64,000 nt of DNA from Asaia sp. W19 (GCF_003994335.1 NZ_PNQZ01000025.1:124004-188003); one strand, 5' to 3'; shown: positions 9,600 to 18,575, counted from the stretch's first letter. The notes: generated from the letters alone by a model not told the origin. Translations and numbers: made by a program.

Positions 9600-10551
9600 A
9601 TGACAGAAACACGCCTCAATAGCGCGTCAGATACACGGCACACGGCTTTCGATGCGTTGATTGCACGCGCCAGAGCTTCGGGCGCCGTGCCCTACGCCAT
9701 TGTGTGGCCCTGTGAAGCCCACGCCCTTGCCGGGGCCATAGAGGCGGCGCGCCGGGGAATTCTGATGCCTGTGCTCGTGGGCAACAGGGTTCTGATGGAA
9801 AGGGCCGCTCAGGAGGCCGGGCTGTCGCTTGTTTCGTATCGCGTGGTCGAGGCGGCTACACCCGAAGAGGCCGTGAGCGCGGCTATCGCTTTGGTTCATG
9901 AAGGGACGGTGCACGGGCTGGCCAAGGGCAGTCTGCACACGGATGTGCTCATGCATGGGGTCGTCGCGCAGGAGAGCGGTTTGAGAACCGATCGGCGTAT
10001 GAGCCATGTGTTCATGATGGCGGTCAGAGGCCGGGCAGAGCCGCTTTTTCTGACAGATTCCGCCATCAATATTGCGCCCGATCTGACGACGAAACGGCAT
10101 ATCATTCAGAATGCCGTCGATCTGCATCACGGTCTGGGTTTCGGAACACCGCGTGTCGCCATTCTCTCAGCGGTCGAGACGCTCAATCCCAGGATACAGG
10201 GAACGCTCGACGCGGCCTGTCTGAGCAAGATGGCGGAACGCGGCGAGATAACCGGTGCCATCGTGGATGGTCCCCTGGCCATGGATAATGCGGTTGATGC
10301 AGAGGCGGCACGCATCAAGGGTCTGACGTCGCCCGTAGCGGGGCGCGCAGATTCTGGTCATGCCCGATCTCGAGGCCGGCAATATCGCGGTGAAGGCGCT
10401 CAGTTTTCTGGGGGAGGCCCGTTGTGGAGGGCTCGTGATGGGCGCGCGCGTGCCCATTCTTCTCACCAGCCGGGCCGATACCATCGAGGCGCGGCTTGAT
10501 TCCGCCGCCATGGGCGCCGTCTATGCGCGCTTTTTGAACCAGAAAGCCTGA
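9600..10551 (+). pseudogene. pta: Phosphate acetyl/butyryltransferase, frameshifted
   Basis: The first part, read from the ATG at 9600, is a normal phosphotransacetylase (HGLAKGSLHTDVLMH, IVDGPLAMDNAVD). After the conserved IKGLTSPVAGRAD the frame fails at about 10350-10354. The correct continuation (LVMPDLEAGNIAVKAL to FLNQKA, stop at 10551) is in the next frame. The local sequence GCAGATTCTG would restore the family text as GCAGATATTCTG, so a loss of two bases (AT) explains it. The repaired protein would be about 317 residues, a normal length. It would interconvert acetyl-CoA and acetyl phosphate after the upstream pyruvate oxidoreductase. It is either a recent pseudogene or a sequencing error; no acetate kinase gene is in the window. 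The 276 bases before it hold no gene I can recognise. Confidence 0.85.
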
Positions 10552-10867
10552 GAATGCGGCCTCAGCAATCGAGGCAGGGCATTCACCCCGCGTTGTCCGA
10601 TGTGGCTGACGCATGACACGCTATACGATGACCCCGCCCTCTCACTCATTACGATGAGCTGTGCCGTCACGCATGAAATATGAAGATTCCTCATGGATTG
10701 ATCAGAACAAATCATTTCCGCTCACGATAGCGCGCAGGCATAAACGGGACGCGCCCTGAAAACCGGTTCCCCGACATCACCAGCCAGGGCAGCGCAGGTC
10801 TTTCGGGTCATTCAGGTCTCGTTTCAGTGAGGCCGGACCGCGACCGGGTTTGGGAGGAAAGAACGAC
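10552..10867. other. Intergenic region before mesX
   Basis: 316 bases without a credible gene. It contains a MetR-like dyad at 10681-10693 and otherwise nothing I can name. I looked for the conserved core of a SAM- or SAH-type riboswitch and did not find one. Confidence 0.5.
10681..10693. promoter_or_regulatory. MetR-like operator candidate
   Basis: TGAAGATTCCTCA matches the MetR consensus TGAA-N5-TTCA at all but one base. It sits in a wider CATGA...TCATG dyad, about 175 bases before the mesX start. A MetR-like regulator is encoded at 38840-39754. One-site pattern match only. Confidence 0.35.
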
Positions 10868-11851
10868 ATGCAGCCCAGCGTCACATTCGACATCAGGAAA
10901 ACCCGCTTCGATACCGGGTATTGTCCTTCTGATCAGACCCGGATCACCACCAACTTTGCCAATCTGGCACGGGGCGCCAATCGCGAGGAGAATCTTCGCA
11001 GCGTATTGCGCATGATCGACAACCGCTTCAACGCAGCAGCGCATTGGGATAATCCGGCGGGTGATCGCTATGGGCTCGCACTCGAAATCATCTCAGCGGA
11101 AATTCTGATCGATGAAGGAGGTACCCAAGCGCGCTTTCCTGCCATCGAAATGCTCAACATCGATATCCTGGATCGACGGGAAGACCGGCGGATCAGGGGC
11201 ATCGTCGGAAATAATTTCTCGTCTTATCTGCGTGACTATGATTTCAGCGTGGCCTTGCCTGCCCATAATGCGCAGCGGGCCGCGTTTGCGGTGCCGGATG
11301 ATTTTGGTGTGCTGCATGGGCGTATCTTCAGGAATTTCCTCGCATCGGAAATCTATCGGAAGAATTTCGATAAATCGCCGGTGATATGTCTGAGCGTGTC
11401 CAGCGACAGGACCTATATCGCGACGCCAAACCGCCATCCGGTCCTGGGCGTGGAATATAGCCAGCATGATCCGTCTCTGACCGATCATTATTTCGGTCAG
11501 ATGGGGCTGCGGGTCCGGTATTTCATGCCGCCTCAGGCAGTGGCACCGCTGGCATTCTACTTCCAGGGCGATCTGACGGCTGATTATACCGATCTCGAAC
11601 TGATGGGCACGATCGCCACGATGGAAACCTTCCAGAAAATCTATCGCCCTGAAATCTATAACGCGAACTCCGTTGCGACGGCGCGGTATCAGCCCAGCCT
11701 GCGCGCTCAGGATCACTCGCTGACCCGTATCACCTATGATCGCGAGGAACGCACGAGGCTCGCGATCGAGCAGGGCAAATATGCCGAGACGCATTTCGTC
11801 ACGCCCTATCGTGATCTCCTTGCGCAATGGTCCGGGGCCTGTACCGCCTGA
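10868..11851 (+). CDS. mesX: MesX (DUF1852), partner of methionine synthase MesD
   Basis: A 327-residue protein of the DUF1852 family, recognisable from its FDIRKTRFD opening, FSSYLRDYDFSVALP centre and its position directly before a core methionine synthase. Published genetics on the MesD family (four families of folate-independent methionine synthases) showed that MesD needs DUF1852 and oxygen but neither 5-methyl-tetrahydrofolate nor cobalamin. The biochemical role of DUF1852 is not established. The start at 10868 follows GGGAGGAAA with ideal spacing. No signal peptide or membrane segment is visible, so it should be cytoplasmic. mesD follows 44 bases later on the same strand. Confidence 0.9.
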   Translation: MQPSVTFDIRKTRFDTGYCPSDQTRITTNFANLARGANREENLRSVLRMIDNRFNAAAHWDNPAGDRYGLALEIISAEILIDEGGTQARFPAIEMLNIDILDRREDRRIRGIVGNNFSSYLRDYDFSVALPAHNAQRAAFAVPDDFGVLHGRIFRNFLASEIYRKNFDKSPVICLSVSSDRTYIATPNRHPVLGVEYSQHDPSLTDHYFGQMGLRVRYFMPPQAVAPLAFYFQGDLTADYTDLELMGTIATMETFQKIYRPEIYNANSVATARYQPSLRAQDHSLTRITYDREERTRLAIEQGKYAETHFVTPYRDLLAQWSGACTA

Positions 11852-11895
11852 TTTTTGCCACTCGCAATGCGACTCTTCATTCAAAGGCCTCGACC

Positions 11896-12936
11896 ATGAA
11901 TAAATTCCTCCCTACTTCCACGGCGGGTAGCCTGCCCAAGCCATCCTGGCTGGCCCAGCCCGAAACACTCTGGTCAGCCTGGCGATTGGCGGATCAGGAT
12001 CTGGCAGAAGGGCGTCAGGACGCGCTCTCTCTGTCATTGCATGAGCAGGATCTCGCGGGGATCGATATCGTCAGCGATGGCGAGCAGACGCGCCAGCATT
12101 TCGTGACCACCTTTATCGAACATCTGAACGGCGTCGATTTCGAGAAGCGCGAGACTGTCCGGATACGCGATCGATACGATGCCAGCGTGCCGAGCGTGGT
12201 CGATGCGGTATCCCGATCCAGACCGGTTTTTGTCGACGATGCCAGATTCCTGCGTAAGCAGACGCGCAAGCCGATCAAATGGGCGCTCCCCGGTCCCATG
12301 ACGATGGTCGATACCCTGTACGACAACCACTACAAGAGCCGCGAGAAACTTGCCTGGGAATTTGCCGGAATTCTCAATCAAGAGGCCCGGGAGCTGGCCG
12401 CGGCAGGGGTGGATATCATCCAGTTCGATGAACCTGCCTTCAACGTGTTCTTCGATGAAGTAAACGACTGGGGTATCGCCGCGCTGGAGCGAGCAAGCGC
12501 AGGTCTGACCTGCGAAACCGCCGTGCATATCTGCTACGGCTACGGGATCGAGGCCAATACCGACTGGAAGGAGAGCCTTGGCTCGGAATGGCGTCAGTAT
12601 GAGGCGATCTTCCCGAGACTGCAGCGCTCGCATCTCGATATGGTGTCGCTCGAGTGCCATAACTCCCGCGTGCCGATGGATCTGATCGAGCTTATCCGCG
12701 GCAAGAAGGTGATGGTGGGGGCGATCGACGTTGCCAGCAGGAGCGTCGAAACCGCTGAGGAGGTGGCGAGGACCCTGCGCAATGCCCTGCGCTTTGTCGA
12801 TGCCGACAAGCTGTATCCGAGCACCAATTGCGGCATGGCGCCTTTGCCGCGCGATGTGGCGCGCGGTAAGCTGAAGGCTCTGAGCGCCGGTGCGGCGCTG
12901 GTGCGCGCCGAACTGACAGGGAACCATGCAGCCTGA
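11896..12936 (+). CDS. mesD: Core (folate-independent) methionine synthase MesD
   Basis: A 346-residue protein corresponding only to the C-terminal catalytic barrel of MetE, without the N-terminal folate-binding half. All four zinc ligands of MetE can be placed: His211 and Cys213 in HICYG, Glu253 in LECHNSR and Cys312 in NCGMAPLP. It should methylate homocysteine to methionine. The methyl donor is unknown for this family, which depends on DUF1852 and oxygen. Its partner gene mesX lies directly upstream. The start at 11896 (MNKFLPTSTAGSLPKP) is chosen because conserved sequence begins there. A strong hairpin follows the stop and separates it from the convergent urea transporter genes. Confidence 0.9.
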   Translation: MNKFLPTSTAGSLPKPSWLAQPETLWSAWRLADQDLAEGRQDALSLSLHEQDLAGIDIVSDGEQTRQHFVTTFIEHLNGVDFEKRETVRIRDRYDASVPSVVDAVSRSRPVFVDDARFLRKQTRKPIKWALPGPMTMVDTLYDNHYKSREKLAWEFAGILNQEARELAAAGVDIIQFDEPAFNVFFDEVNDWGIAALERASAGLTCETAVHICYGYGIEANTDWKESLGSEWRQYEAIFPRLQRSHLDMVSLECHNSRVPMDLIELIRGKKVMVGAIDVASRSVETAEEVARTLRNALRFVDADKLYPSTNCGMAPLPRDVARGKLKALSAGAALVRAELTGNHAA

Positions 12937-12949
12937 ACCCGCTCCCCTC

Positions 12950-12986
12950 GGTCGGGCTTTTCGAGCAACCGAAAGCCCGGCCTTTC
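12950..12986. terminator. Bidirectional terminator between mesD and urtE
   Basis: Stem GGTCGGGCTTT (12950-12960) pairs with AAAGCCCGGCC (12972-12982) over 11 bp with one G-U pair, and TTT follows. It lies between two convergent genes, so it can stop transcription from both sides. Confidence 0.7.
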
Positions 12987-12998
12987 GAGGAGGTGCTT

Positions 12999-13694
12999 TC
13001 AGATAGCCACGTAGCGCCGGACCTCTTCGGCTTCCAGCGTCGCCGCGGCACCGGACACGACCACGCGCCCGCGATCGAGCACCACAATCTGCTGTGCGAG
13101 TTCGAAGGCGAAATCGAAATACTGTTCCACGAGCAGGATCGCCATATCGCCCCGCCGACGCAGGGCGTCGATCACCCGGCCGATATCCTTGATGATGCTG
13201 GGTTGAATACCCTCGGTAGGCTCATCCAGCACCAGAAGACGGGGCTTGATGACGAGTGCGCGCGCAATTGCAAGCTGCTGTTGCTGACCGCCCGAGAGAT
13301 CGCCGCCGCGCCGTGTCATCATCTTTCCCAGCACTGGAAAGAGATCGAAAATCTCCTCCGGCAGGCGTCTCTCGCCGCGTGGCAGCAAGGCAAGCCCGGT
13401 TTCAAGGTTTTCACGTACTGTCATGAGCGGGAAGATGTCACGTCCCTGTGGAACCGTCGCAATTCCCCGTCGTGCCCGCTCATAGGCAGGCAGCGCGGTG
13501 ATGTCCTCGCCCTCCCAGGTGATGCAACCGGAGGAGACCGCATGCATGCCGGTCACGGCGCGCAGGGTGCTCGTCTTGCCCACGCCGTTGCGCCCCAACA
13601 GACAGGTGACCGATCCGGGCTCGGCCTTGAGCGAGACACCGCGCAGGGCGATCGCAGCACCGTAATGCAATTCGATCTGATCGACATTCAGCAT
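12999..13694 (-). CDS. urtE: Urea ABC transporter, ATPase UrtE
   Basis: A 231-residue ABC ATPase, the second of the pair energising urea import. Walker A is GRNGVGKTS, signature LSGGQQQQLAIARAL, Walker B RLLVLDEPTEGIQPS, with the switch His region as QY. The TVPQGRDIFPLMTVRENL and EGIQPSIIKDI text is typical of UrtE within the LivF-like group. The start at 13694 follows GAGGGA and leaves 10 bases after urtD; an upstream in-frame ATG would overlap urtD deeply and has no better ribosome site. It is the last gene of a urtABCDE operon. Confidence 0.93.
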   Translation of the reverse strand: MLNVDQIELHYGAAIALRGVSLKAEPGSVTCLLGRNGVGKTSTLRAVTGMHAVSSGCITWEGEDITALPAYERARRGIATVPQGRDIFPLMTVRENLETGLALLPRGERRLPEEIFDLFPVLGKMMTRRGGDLSGGQQQQLAIARALVIKPRLLVLDEPTEGIQPSIIKDIGRVIDALRRRGDMAILLVEQYFDFAFELAQQIVVLDRGRVVVSGAAATLEAEEVRRYVAI

Positions 13695-13704
13695 GACTGA
13701 TCCC

Positions 13705-14445
13705 TCACCGTCCGAGATAGACTTCAATGACGCGCGGATCATTGCTGACCGTATCGAGCGGCCCTTCCGCCAGAACCGCGCCTTCGTGAAGCACCGTCAC
13801 GGTCACATCCAGCGCCCGCACGAAATCCATGTCATGCTCCACCACCACAACGCTGCGCGTACGATTGATCTCGCGCAGCAACTCGGCCGTTTCGGCAGTC
13901 TCTGCATCGGTCATACCGGCGACAGGTTCGTCCACAAGGAGCAGATCGGGCTCCTGTGCCAGCAGCATGCCAATCTCGAGCCATTGCTTCTGGCCGTGAC
14001 TGAGCCCACCCGCAGCGCGCGTACTTTCGGCACCGAGGCGAATGGTGGCGAGAAGCCCTTCGATACGCCGGATCTCATCAGGGGTCAGCCGGGCGAAAAG
14101 CAGCCTGTGCGGGCGTCGGAGGCCCTTGAGGGCGAGCAGAAGATTATCCCAGACGCTCAGGGCCTCGAACACGGTCGGTTTCTGGAATTTGCGCCCGATC
14201 CCTAGTTCGGCAATGGCAGGTTCGTCCAGACGGGTCAGGTCATGACCCCGAAAGGTGACGCTCCCCGTATCAGGACGGGTCTTGCCGGTGATGATATCCA
14301 TCATTGTCGTTTTGCCAGCGCCATTAGGGCCCACGATCGCGCGCATTTCGCCCGGTGCAAGGGTGAGCGAGAGGCCGTTGATGGCCCTGAACCCATCGAA
14401 GCTGACGGAAACATCCCGCAAGTCGAGAAGAGCGGCGGTCGTCAT
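13705..14445 (-). CDS. urtD: Urea ABC transporter, ATPase UrtD
   Basis: A 246-residue LivG-like ATPase. Walker A is GPNGAGKTT, followed by MDIITGKTRPDTG, which is characteristic of UrtD. Signature LSHGQKQWLEIGMLL and Walker B DLLLVDEPVAGMTDAET are intact, and VVVEHDMDFVR gives the switch His. It overlaps the urtC end by 4 bases (ATGA-type coupling). It forms a heterodimeric ATPase with UrtE on the cytoplasmic face of the UrtB/UrtC channel. Confidence 0.94.
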   Translation of the reverse strand: MTTAALLDLRDVSVSFDGFRAINGLSLTLAPGEMRAIVGPNGAGKTTMMDIITGKTRPDTGSVTFRGHDLTRLDEPAIAELGIGRKFQKPTVFEALSVWDNLLLALKGLRRPHRLLFARLTPDEIRRIEGLLATIRLGAESTRAAGGLSHGQKQWLEIGMLLAQEPDLLLVDEPVAGMTDAETAETAELLREINRTRSVVVVEHDMDFVRALDVTVTVLHEGAVLAEGPLDTVSNDPRVIEVYLGR

Positions 14446-15566
14446 GCATTCGATCCTTCAGGATTGGTGATTTCGGGCGTTACCTCCTCGTCGCGCTTGC
14501 GTGGCACATGGCGCAAAAGCCCCATGACGCCATTCGGCAGGAAAAGCGTGGTGGCGAGAAACAGGGCGCCGAGCCCGTAGAGCCAGAATTCAGGCAGGAT
14601 GGCGGTGAAGAGGGTCTTGCCGAAATTGACCAGAACTGCCCCGATCACAGCGCCCGTCAGCGTGCCACGTCCCCCGACCGCTACCCAGATCACGGCCTCG
14701 ATCGAGTTGGCCGGAGCGAACTCGCCCGGATTGACGATCCCGATCTGAAGCACATAGAGCGCGCCACCCAGCGCTGCGATAAGGGCCGAGACGATCCAGA
14801 CCACAAGCTTGACCTGCTCCGGACGATAGCCAAGAAAGCGCGTGCGCGATTCAGTATCGCGTACTGCCACCAGAACCCGGCCGTAGCGTCCTCCCATCAG
14901 AGCGCGCGCACCCATCAACACGGCGCCGAGGATCACGCCGGTCAGCGCCAGAAGCACGGCCCGCGTGCTTGGCGCGGTGAGGTCGAAACCCAGCACATCC
15001 TTGAATCCGGTCAGACCGTTATTGCCGCCGAAGCCAAGCCCGTTCTGGAAGAAGGCGAGCATGAGCGCATAGGTCAGCGCCTGGGTGATGATCGAGAGAT
15101 ACACCCCTGAGACGCGGGAGCGGAAGGCGAGCCAGCCGAACAGCCCCGCCAGCACAGCCGGGACACCCAGCATAAGCACCACGCCAACCAGAAAATGGTC
15201 TGATCCCCACCAATACCAGGGGAGGCGATGCCAGGAGAGGAACACCATGAAATCGGGCAGGTCTGCATTGCCATAGACCCCGCGTGCGCCGATGGCGCGC
15301 GTCAGGTACATGCCCATGCCATAGGCCCCGAGGGCGAAGAACGCGGCGTGACCGAGGGTGAGAATACCCGCAAACCCCCAGACCAGATCGACCGCAAGGG
15401 CAAGCAGGGCATAGGAGAGATATTTTCCGCAAAGCGTCACGACGAAAGGTGAGACGCTGAGTGCGCTGCCCTGGGGCAGCAGGCTGGTCAGCGCCAGAAC
15501 GAGGGCGAGAACGACTACGAGGAGCGCCGTCCAACGCGCGCTGCGGAAGCTGAAATCGGTGCTCAT
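14442..15566 (-). CDS. urtC: Urea ABC transporter, permease UrtC
   Basis: A 374-residue inner-membrane permease of the LivM type with about ten hydrophobic segments, starting at residues 13-35. The stretch SYALLALAVDLVWGFAGILTLGHAAFFALGAYGMGMYLTR (quoted in part by motif only: GILTLGHAAFF) and FGGNNGLTGF are hallmark UrtC sequences. ATGA overlaps couple it to urtB before it and urtD after it. Its cytoplasmic tail ends with a short charged segment. It pairs with UrtB to form the urea channel. Confidence 0.94.
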   Translation of the reverse strand: MSTDFSFRSARWTALLVVVLALVLALTSLLPQGSALSVSPFVVTLCGKYLSYALLALAVDLVWGFAGILTLGHAAFFALGAYGMGMYLTRAIGARGVYGNADLPDFMVFLSWHRLPWYWWGSDHFLVGVVLMLGVPAVLAGLFGWLAFRSRVSGVYLSIITQALTYALMLAFFQNGLGFGGNNGLTGFKDVLGFDLTAPSTRAVLLALTGVILGAVLMGARALMGGRYGRVLVAVRDTESRTRFLGYRPEQVKLVVWIVSALIAALGGALYVLQIGIVNPGEFAPANSIEAVIWVAVGGRGTLTGAVIGAVLVNFGKTLFTAILPEFWLYGLGALFLATTLFLPNGVMGLLRHVPRKRDEEVTPEITNPEGSNA

Positions 15567-17176
15567 GATTCGATCCCCCGACCGCGCATCGGGAACATGC
15601 CGCGTGGATGGCGCTGAATGAACAGGATGACGAGGACCAGCAGCAGGATCTTGCCCGAGACCGCACCGATCAGCGGTTCGAGTCCCTTGCCGCCAAGTCC
15701 AAGTGCGAGCGCCGCCGCCAGACTGCCCCAGAGATTGCCAACCCCGCCGAAGACAACGACGAGGAAGCTGTCGATGATATAACCCTGCCCGAGATTGGGG
15801 CTGACATTATCGATCTGACTGACCGCAACACCGGCCAGACCGGCAATGCCCGAGCCCAGACCAAAAGTAAGCGCGTCGACACGCGCCGTGCGGATCCCCA
15901 TCAGGGCGGCCATGCGTCGGTTCTGGGTGACGGCACGCATATGCAGTCCGAGCGGGGTGCGTCGAAGCACCAGCATCAGGGCGGCCATGACAGCTATGGC
16001 GAACAGGAAGATGGCAAGGCGCACCGTGGTGATTTCAAGCCCCCCCAGTGCGAAGGCACCCCCGAGCCAGCCCGGTGTGGTGACGGCCACATTACTCGGG
16101 CCGAAAACGGAGCGCACGGCCTGCTGCAGAATGAGTGAAACGCCCCAGCTTGCAAGAAGCGTCTCGAGCGGTCGCCCATACAGGAAGCGGATCACGCCGC
16201 GCTCGATCAGGATACCCAGCCCGCCGCTAACGACGAAGGCAGCGGGCAGAGCGAGAATCAGACTGAACGGCGAGAGCGCCGGGATATAAGCGGCAATCAG
16301 ACGCTCGACGACGAAGGTCGTATAGGCGCCCACCATCATCAATTCACCATGGGCCATGTTGATTACGCCCATCACCCCGAAGGTGATGGCGAGCCCCATG
16401 GCCGAGAGCAGCAGGACGGAGCTCAGGCTCACCCCGTAGAAAAGATCCTGGGCGTAACTCCAGAGCCTGAGCCGGAAGTCGATGGAGGCAACGGCTTTTT
16501 TTGCGGCCTCGCGCGTTTGTGGCGCAAGAGCCTCAAGGGCTGCGGCCCGCGTCAGCAGCGATCTCGCGCCCAGTCCGCCTGTTTTTTTAATGGCGGAGAC
16601 GGCGGCAAGCTGCGCGCTCAGGGCGACGGGCGGAGCGCCAGGGCTCAGTAGAATAGCCGCGCGCGCAGCCTCGAATTCCGCGCGCAGGGATTTGTTGGCC
16701 GGGTCGGCGCTGGCGTGATCCAGGGCGGGCAGCATCGAGGCATCGGGATGGGTGAGCATGCGCGACAGGGCGTCGTGCTTTTCGGCCCGGCTGCCCTGCG
16801 CCAGCAGGAGTTCGGCCCGCGCCGTGGCGAGAACCAAACGTACGCGGTTATTGACACGAACCGGATGCAGGGTGGCGGGGTCGATGTCCGCATTCTGCTG
16901 GCCCGTGCGCGCATCGACCAGACCCGTTCCTGCATGGATGTACACGCCCCCTGACCCAGCCATGAGCTTATGGGCGTCAAGTGCCTGCAGTGTCGCGAGG
17001 GCCTTGTCATCGCCGGAATGGCCGAGCGCCTCGATCCCGGCGATGATGGCGTCGAAATGCGGGGAGGCCAGCTGGGCGTAGGGATCGGGAGTAGCCTCCT
17101 GAGCCCCGGCGGGGGCACAAGGCGCGCCGAGGACCAGCGCGAGGCACAGGGTGAATGCGAGACCTGCCTTACGCAT
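15563..17176 (-). CDS. urtB: Urea ABC transporter, permease UrtB
   Basis: A 537-residue protein with a cleavable-looking signal (LAFTLCLALVLGAPCAPAGAQ), a periplasmic N-terminal region of roughly 200 residues, and a LivH-like permease domain from about residue 240 (VSLSSVLLLSAMGLAITFGV, GVINMAHGELMM). The long N-terminal domain is normal for proteobacterial UrtB. The gene overlaps the end of urtA by 8 bases and urtC by 4, so translation is coupled along the operon. No urease gene is in the window, so the fate of the urea is not shown here. Confidence 0.94.
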   Translation of the reverse strand: MRKAGLAFTLCLALVLGAPCAPAGAQEATPDPYAQLASPHFDAIIAGIEALGHSGDDKALATLQALDAHKLMAGSGGVYIHAGTGLVDARTGQQNADIDPATLHPVRVNNRVRLVLATARAELLLAQGSRAEKHDALSRMLTHPDASMLPALDHASADPANKSLRAEFEAARAAILLSPGAPPVALSAQLAAVSAIKKTGGLGARSLLTRAAALEALAPQTREAAKKAVASIDFRLRLWSYAQDLFYGVSLSSVLLLSAMGLAITFGVMGVINMAHGELMMVGAYTTFVVERLIAAYIPALSPFSLILALPAAFVVSGGLGILIERGVIRFLYGRPLETLLASWGVSLILQQAVRSVFGPSNVAVTTPGWLGGAFALGGLEITTVRLAIFLFAIAVMAALMLVLRRTPLGLHMRAVTQNRRMAALMGIRTARVDALTFGLGSGIAGLAGVAVSQIDNVSPNLGQGYIIDSFLVVVFGGVGNLWGSLAAALALGLGGKGLEPLIGAVSGKILLLVLVILFIQRHPRGMFPMRGRGIES

Positions 17177-18497
17177 GATGCGATCCGAGGCAGGCCTTTT
17201 TCTGGGTGTCGTAATTTCCGCAATTGATGGGAGCGGTCCAGTCGCCTGTCAGATGCGCGGTTTCCGGCACATAAGGCGACCAGGCCTGGCCCGGCACCTC
17301 GTGGGGCGTCTGCCACACCACATTGAACTGCCCGTCATCCTGGATCTCGCCAATATAGACCGGCTTGGTGATGTGATGATTGGGCAGGACCTGCGCGATC
17401 CCACCGGTGAGGTTGGGCTGGCGCAGCCCCACCATGGCGGCAATGACCTTGTCATGATCGGTCGTGCCCGCCTTTTCCACGGCCCGCACCCAGAGATTGA
17501 ATCCGATGTAATGGGCTTCCATCGGGTCGTTGGTTGTCCGTTTCGGGTTCTTGGTGAATTTATGCCAGTCGGCGATAAACGCCTTGTTAGCGGGCGTATC
17601 GATGCTCTCGAAGTAATTCCAGGCCGCAAGCTGCCCGACCAGGGGCTTGGTATCCATGCCTGCCAGCTCCTCCTCACCGACGCTGAAGGCCATGACCGGA
17701 ATATCGGTGGCGGTGATGCCCTGGGCCCCAAGCTCCTTGTAAAAGGGCACATTGGCATCGCCATTGATGGTCGAGATGACAGCGGTCTTCTTCCCGGCCG
17801 AACCGAAGGCCTTGACCTGCGAGACGATGGTCTGCCAGTCGGACTGACCGAAGGGCGTATAATTCACCATGATGTCGGAATCCGCCACGCCCTTGGATTT
17901 GAGATAGGCCTGCAGGATCTGATTGGTGGTACGCGGATAGACGTAATCCGTCCCGATCAGGGCAAAGCGCCTGGCGCCGCCGCCATCCTCGCTCATGAGA
18001 TAATCGACCGCCGGAATGGCCTGCTGATTGGGGGCCGCTCCCGTATAGAATACGTTGCGGCTGCATTCCTGCCCCTCATATTGCACGGGATAGAACAAGA
18101 TGCCGTTCAGCTCCTCGAAGACAGGCAGTACCGATTTGCGTGAGACGCTGGTCCAGCAGCCAAAGACCGAGGCCACCTTGTCCACACTCAGAAGCTGACG
18201 GGCCTTTTCGGCAAAAAGCGGCCAGTTAGAGGCGGGATCGACCACCACGGGCTCGATGGGACGCCCCAGCAGCCCGCCCTTGCGATTCTGGATATCCACC
18301 AGCATCAGCATGACATCCTTGAGCGTCGCCTCGCTGATTGCCAGTGTACCCGAAAGTGAGTGCAGAATGCCGATCTTGATGGGCTCGCCCGAAGGCGCGG
18401 CGGCACGCGCGCGGCCGGTCCCGGCCAGCATCGCAGCGGAAGCGGCGAGGGTGAAACGGGCAAAGGCGCGGCGTGAGACGGGCGGGAGGGAGGTCAT
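17169..18497 (-). CDS. urtA: Urea ABC transporter, periplasmic binding protein UrtA
   Basis: A 442-residue binding protein with a twin-arginine-type leader (SRRAFARFTL, then an Ala-rich stretch). The mature part has IKIGILHSLSGTLAISE, NRKGGLLGRPIEPV, VFGCWTSVSRKSVLPVFE and LNGILFYPVQYEGQECSRN, the UrtA-specific text lining the urea/amide site. The start at 18497 (MTSLPPVSRR) is supported by AAGGA upstream and puts the RR motif at a normal distance; a longer frame to 18545 would give an unlikely extension. It is the first gene of urtABCDE and is divergent from the permease-kinase gene, with a dyad in the shared promoter gap. Confidence 0.95.
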   Translation of the reverse strand: MTSLPPVSRRAFARFTLAASAAMLAGTGRARAAAPSGEPIKIGILHSLSGTLAISEATLKDVMLMLVDIQNRKGGLLGRPIEPVVVDPASNWPLFAEKARQLLSVDKVASVFGCWTSVSRKSVLPVFEELNGILFYPVQYEGQECSRNVFYTGAAPNQQAIPAVDYLMSEDGGGARRFALIGTDYVYPRTTNQILQAYLKSKGVADSDIMVNYTPFGQSDWQTIVSQVKAFGSAGKKTAVISTINGDANVPFYKELGAQGITATDIPVMAFSVGEEELAGMDTKPLVGQLAAWNYFESIDTPANKAFIADWHKFTKNPKRTTNDPMEAHYIGFNLWVRAVEKAGTTDHDKVIAAMVGLRQPNLTGGIAQVLPNHHITKPVYIGEIQDDGQFNVVWQTPHEVPGQAWSPYVPETAHLTGDWTAPINCGNYDTQKKACLGSHHA

Positions 18498-18557
18498 GGT
18501 GATCGGGTTCCTTCTCGGATGCTTCCCGATTTGGTCCCAAAACACCGCATTCGGCCT

Positions 18558-18575
18558 ATACGCAGTCTTGCGTAT
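18558..18575. promoter_or_regulatory. Perfect dyad in the urtA / sensor-kinase promoter gap
   Basis: ATACGCA-GTCT-TGCGTAT is a perfect 7-bp inverted repeat with a 4-base centre, 61 bases before urtA and 48 before the kinase gene. Its size and form suit a NarL/LuxR-type response regulator such as the one encoded at 22039-22926. The assignment is inference from position and symmetry. Confidence 0.45.

Noticed and set aside
10552..10867. SAM or SAH riboswitch before mesX
   Set aside because: I did not find the conserved core sequences of any SAM/SAH class; only a MetR-like dyad can be supported.
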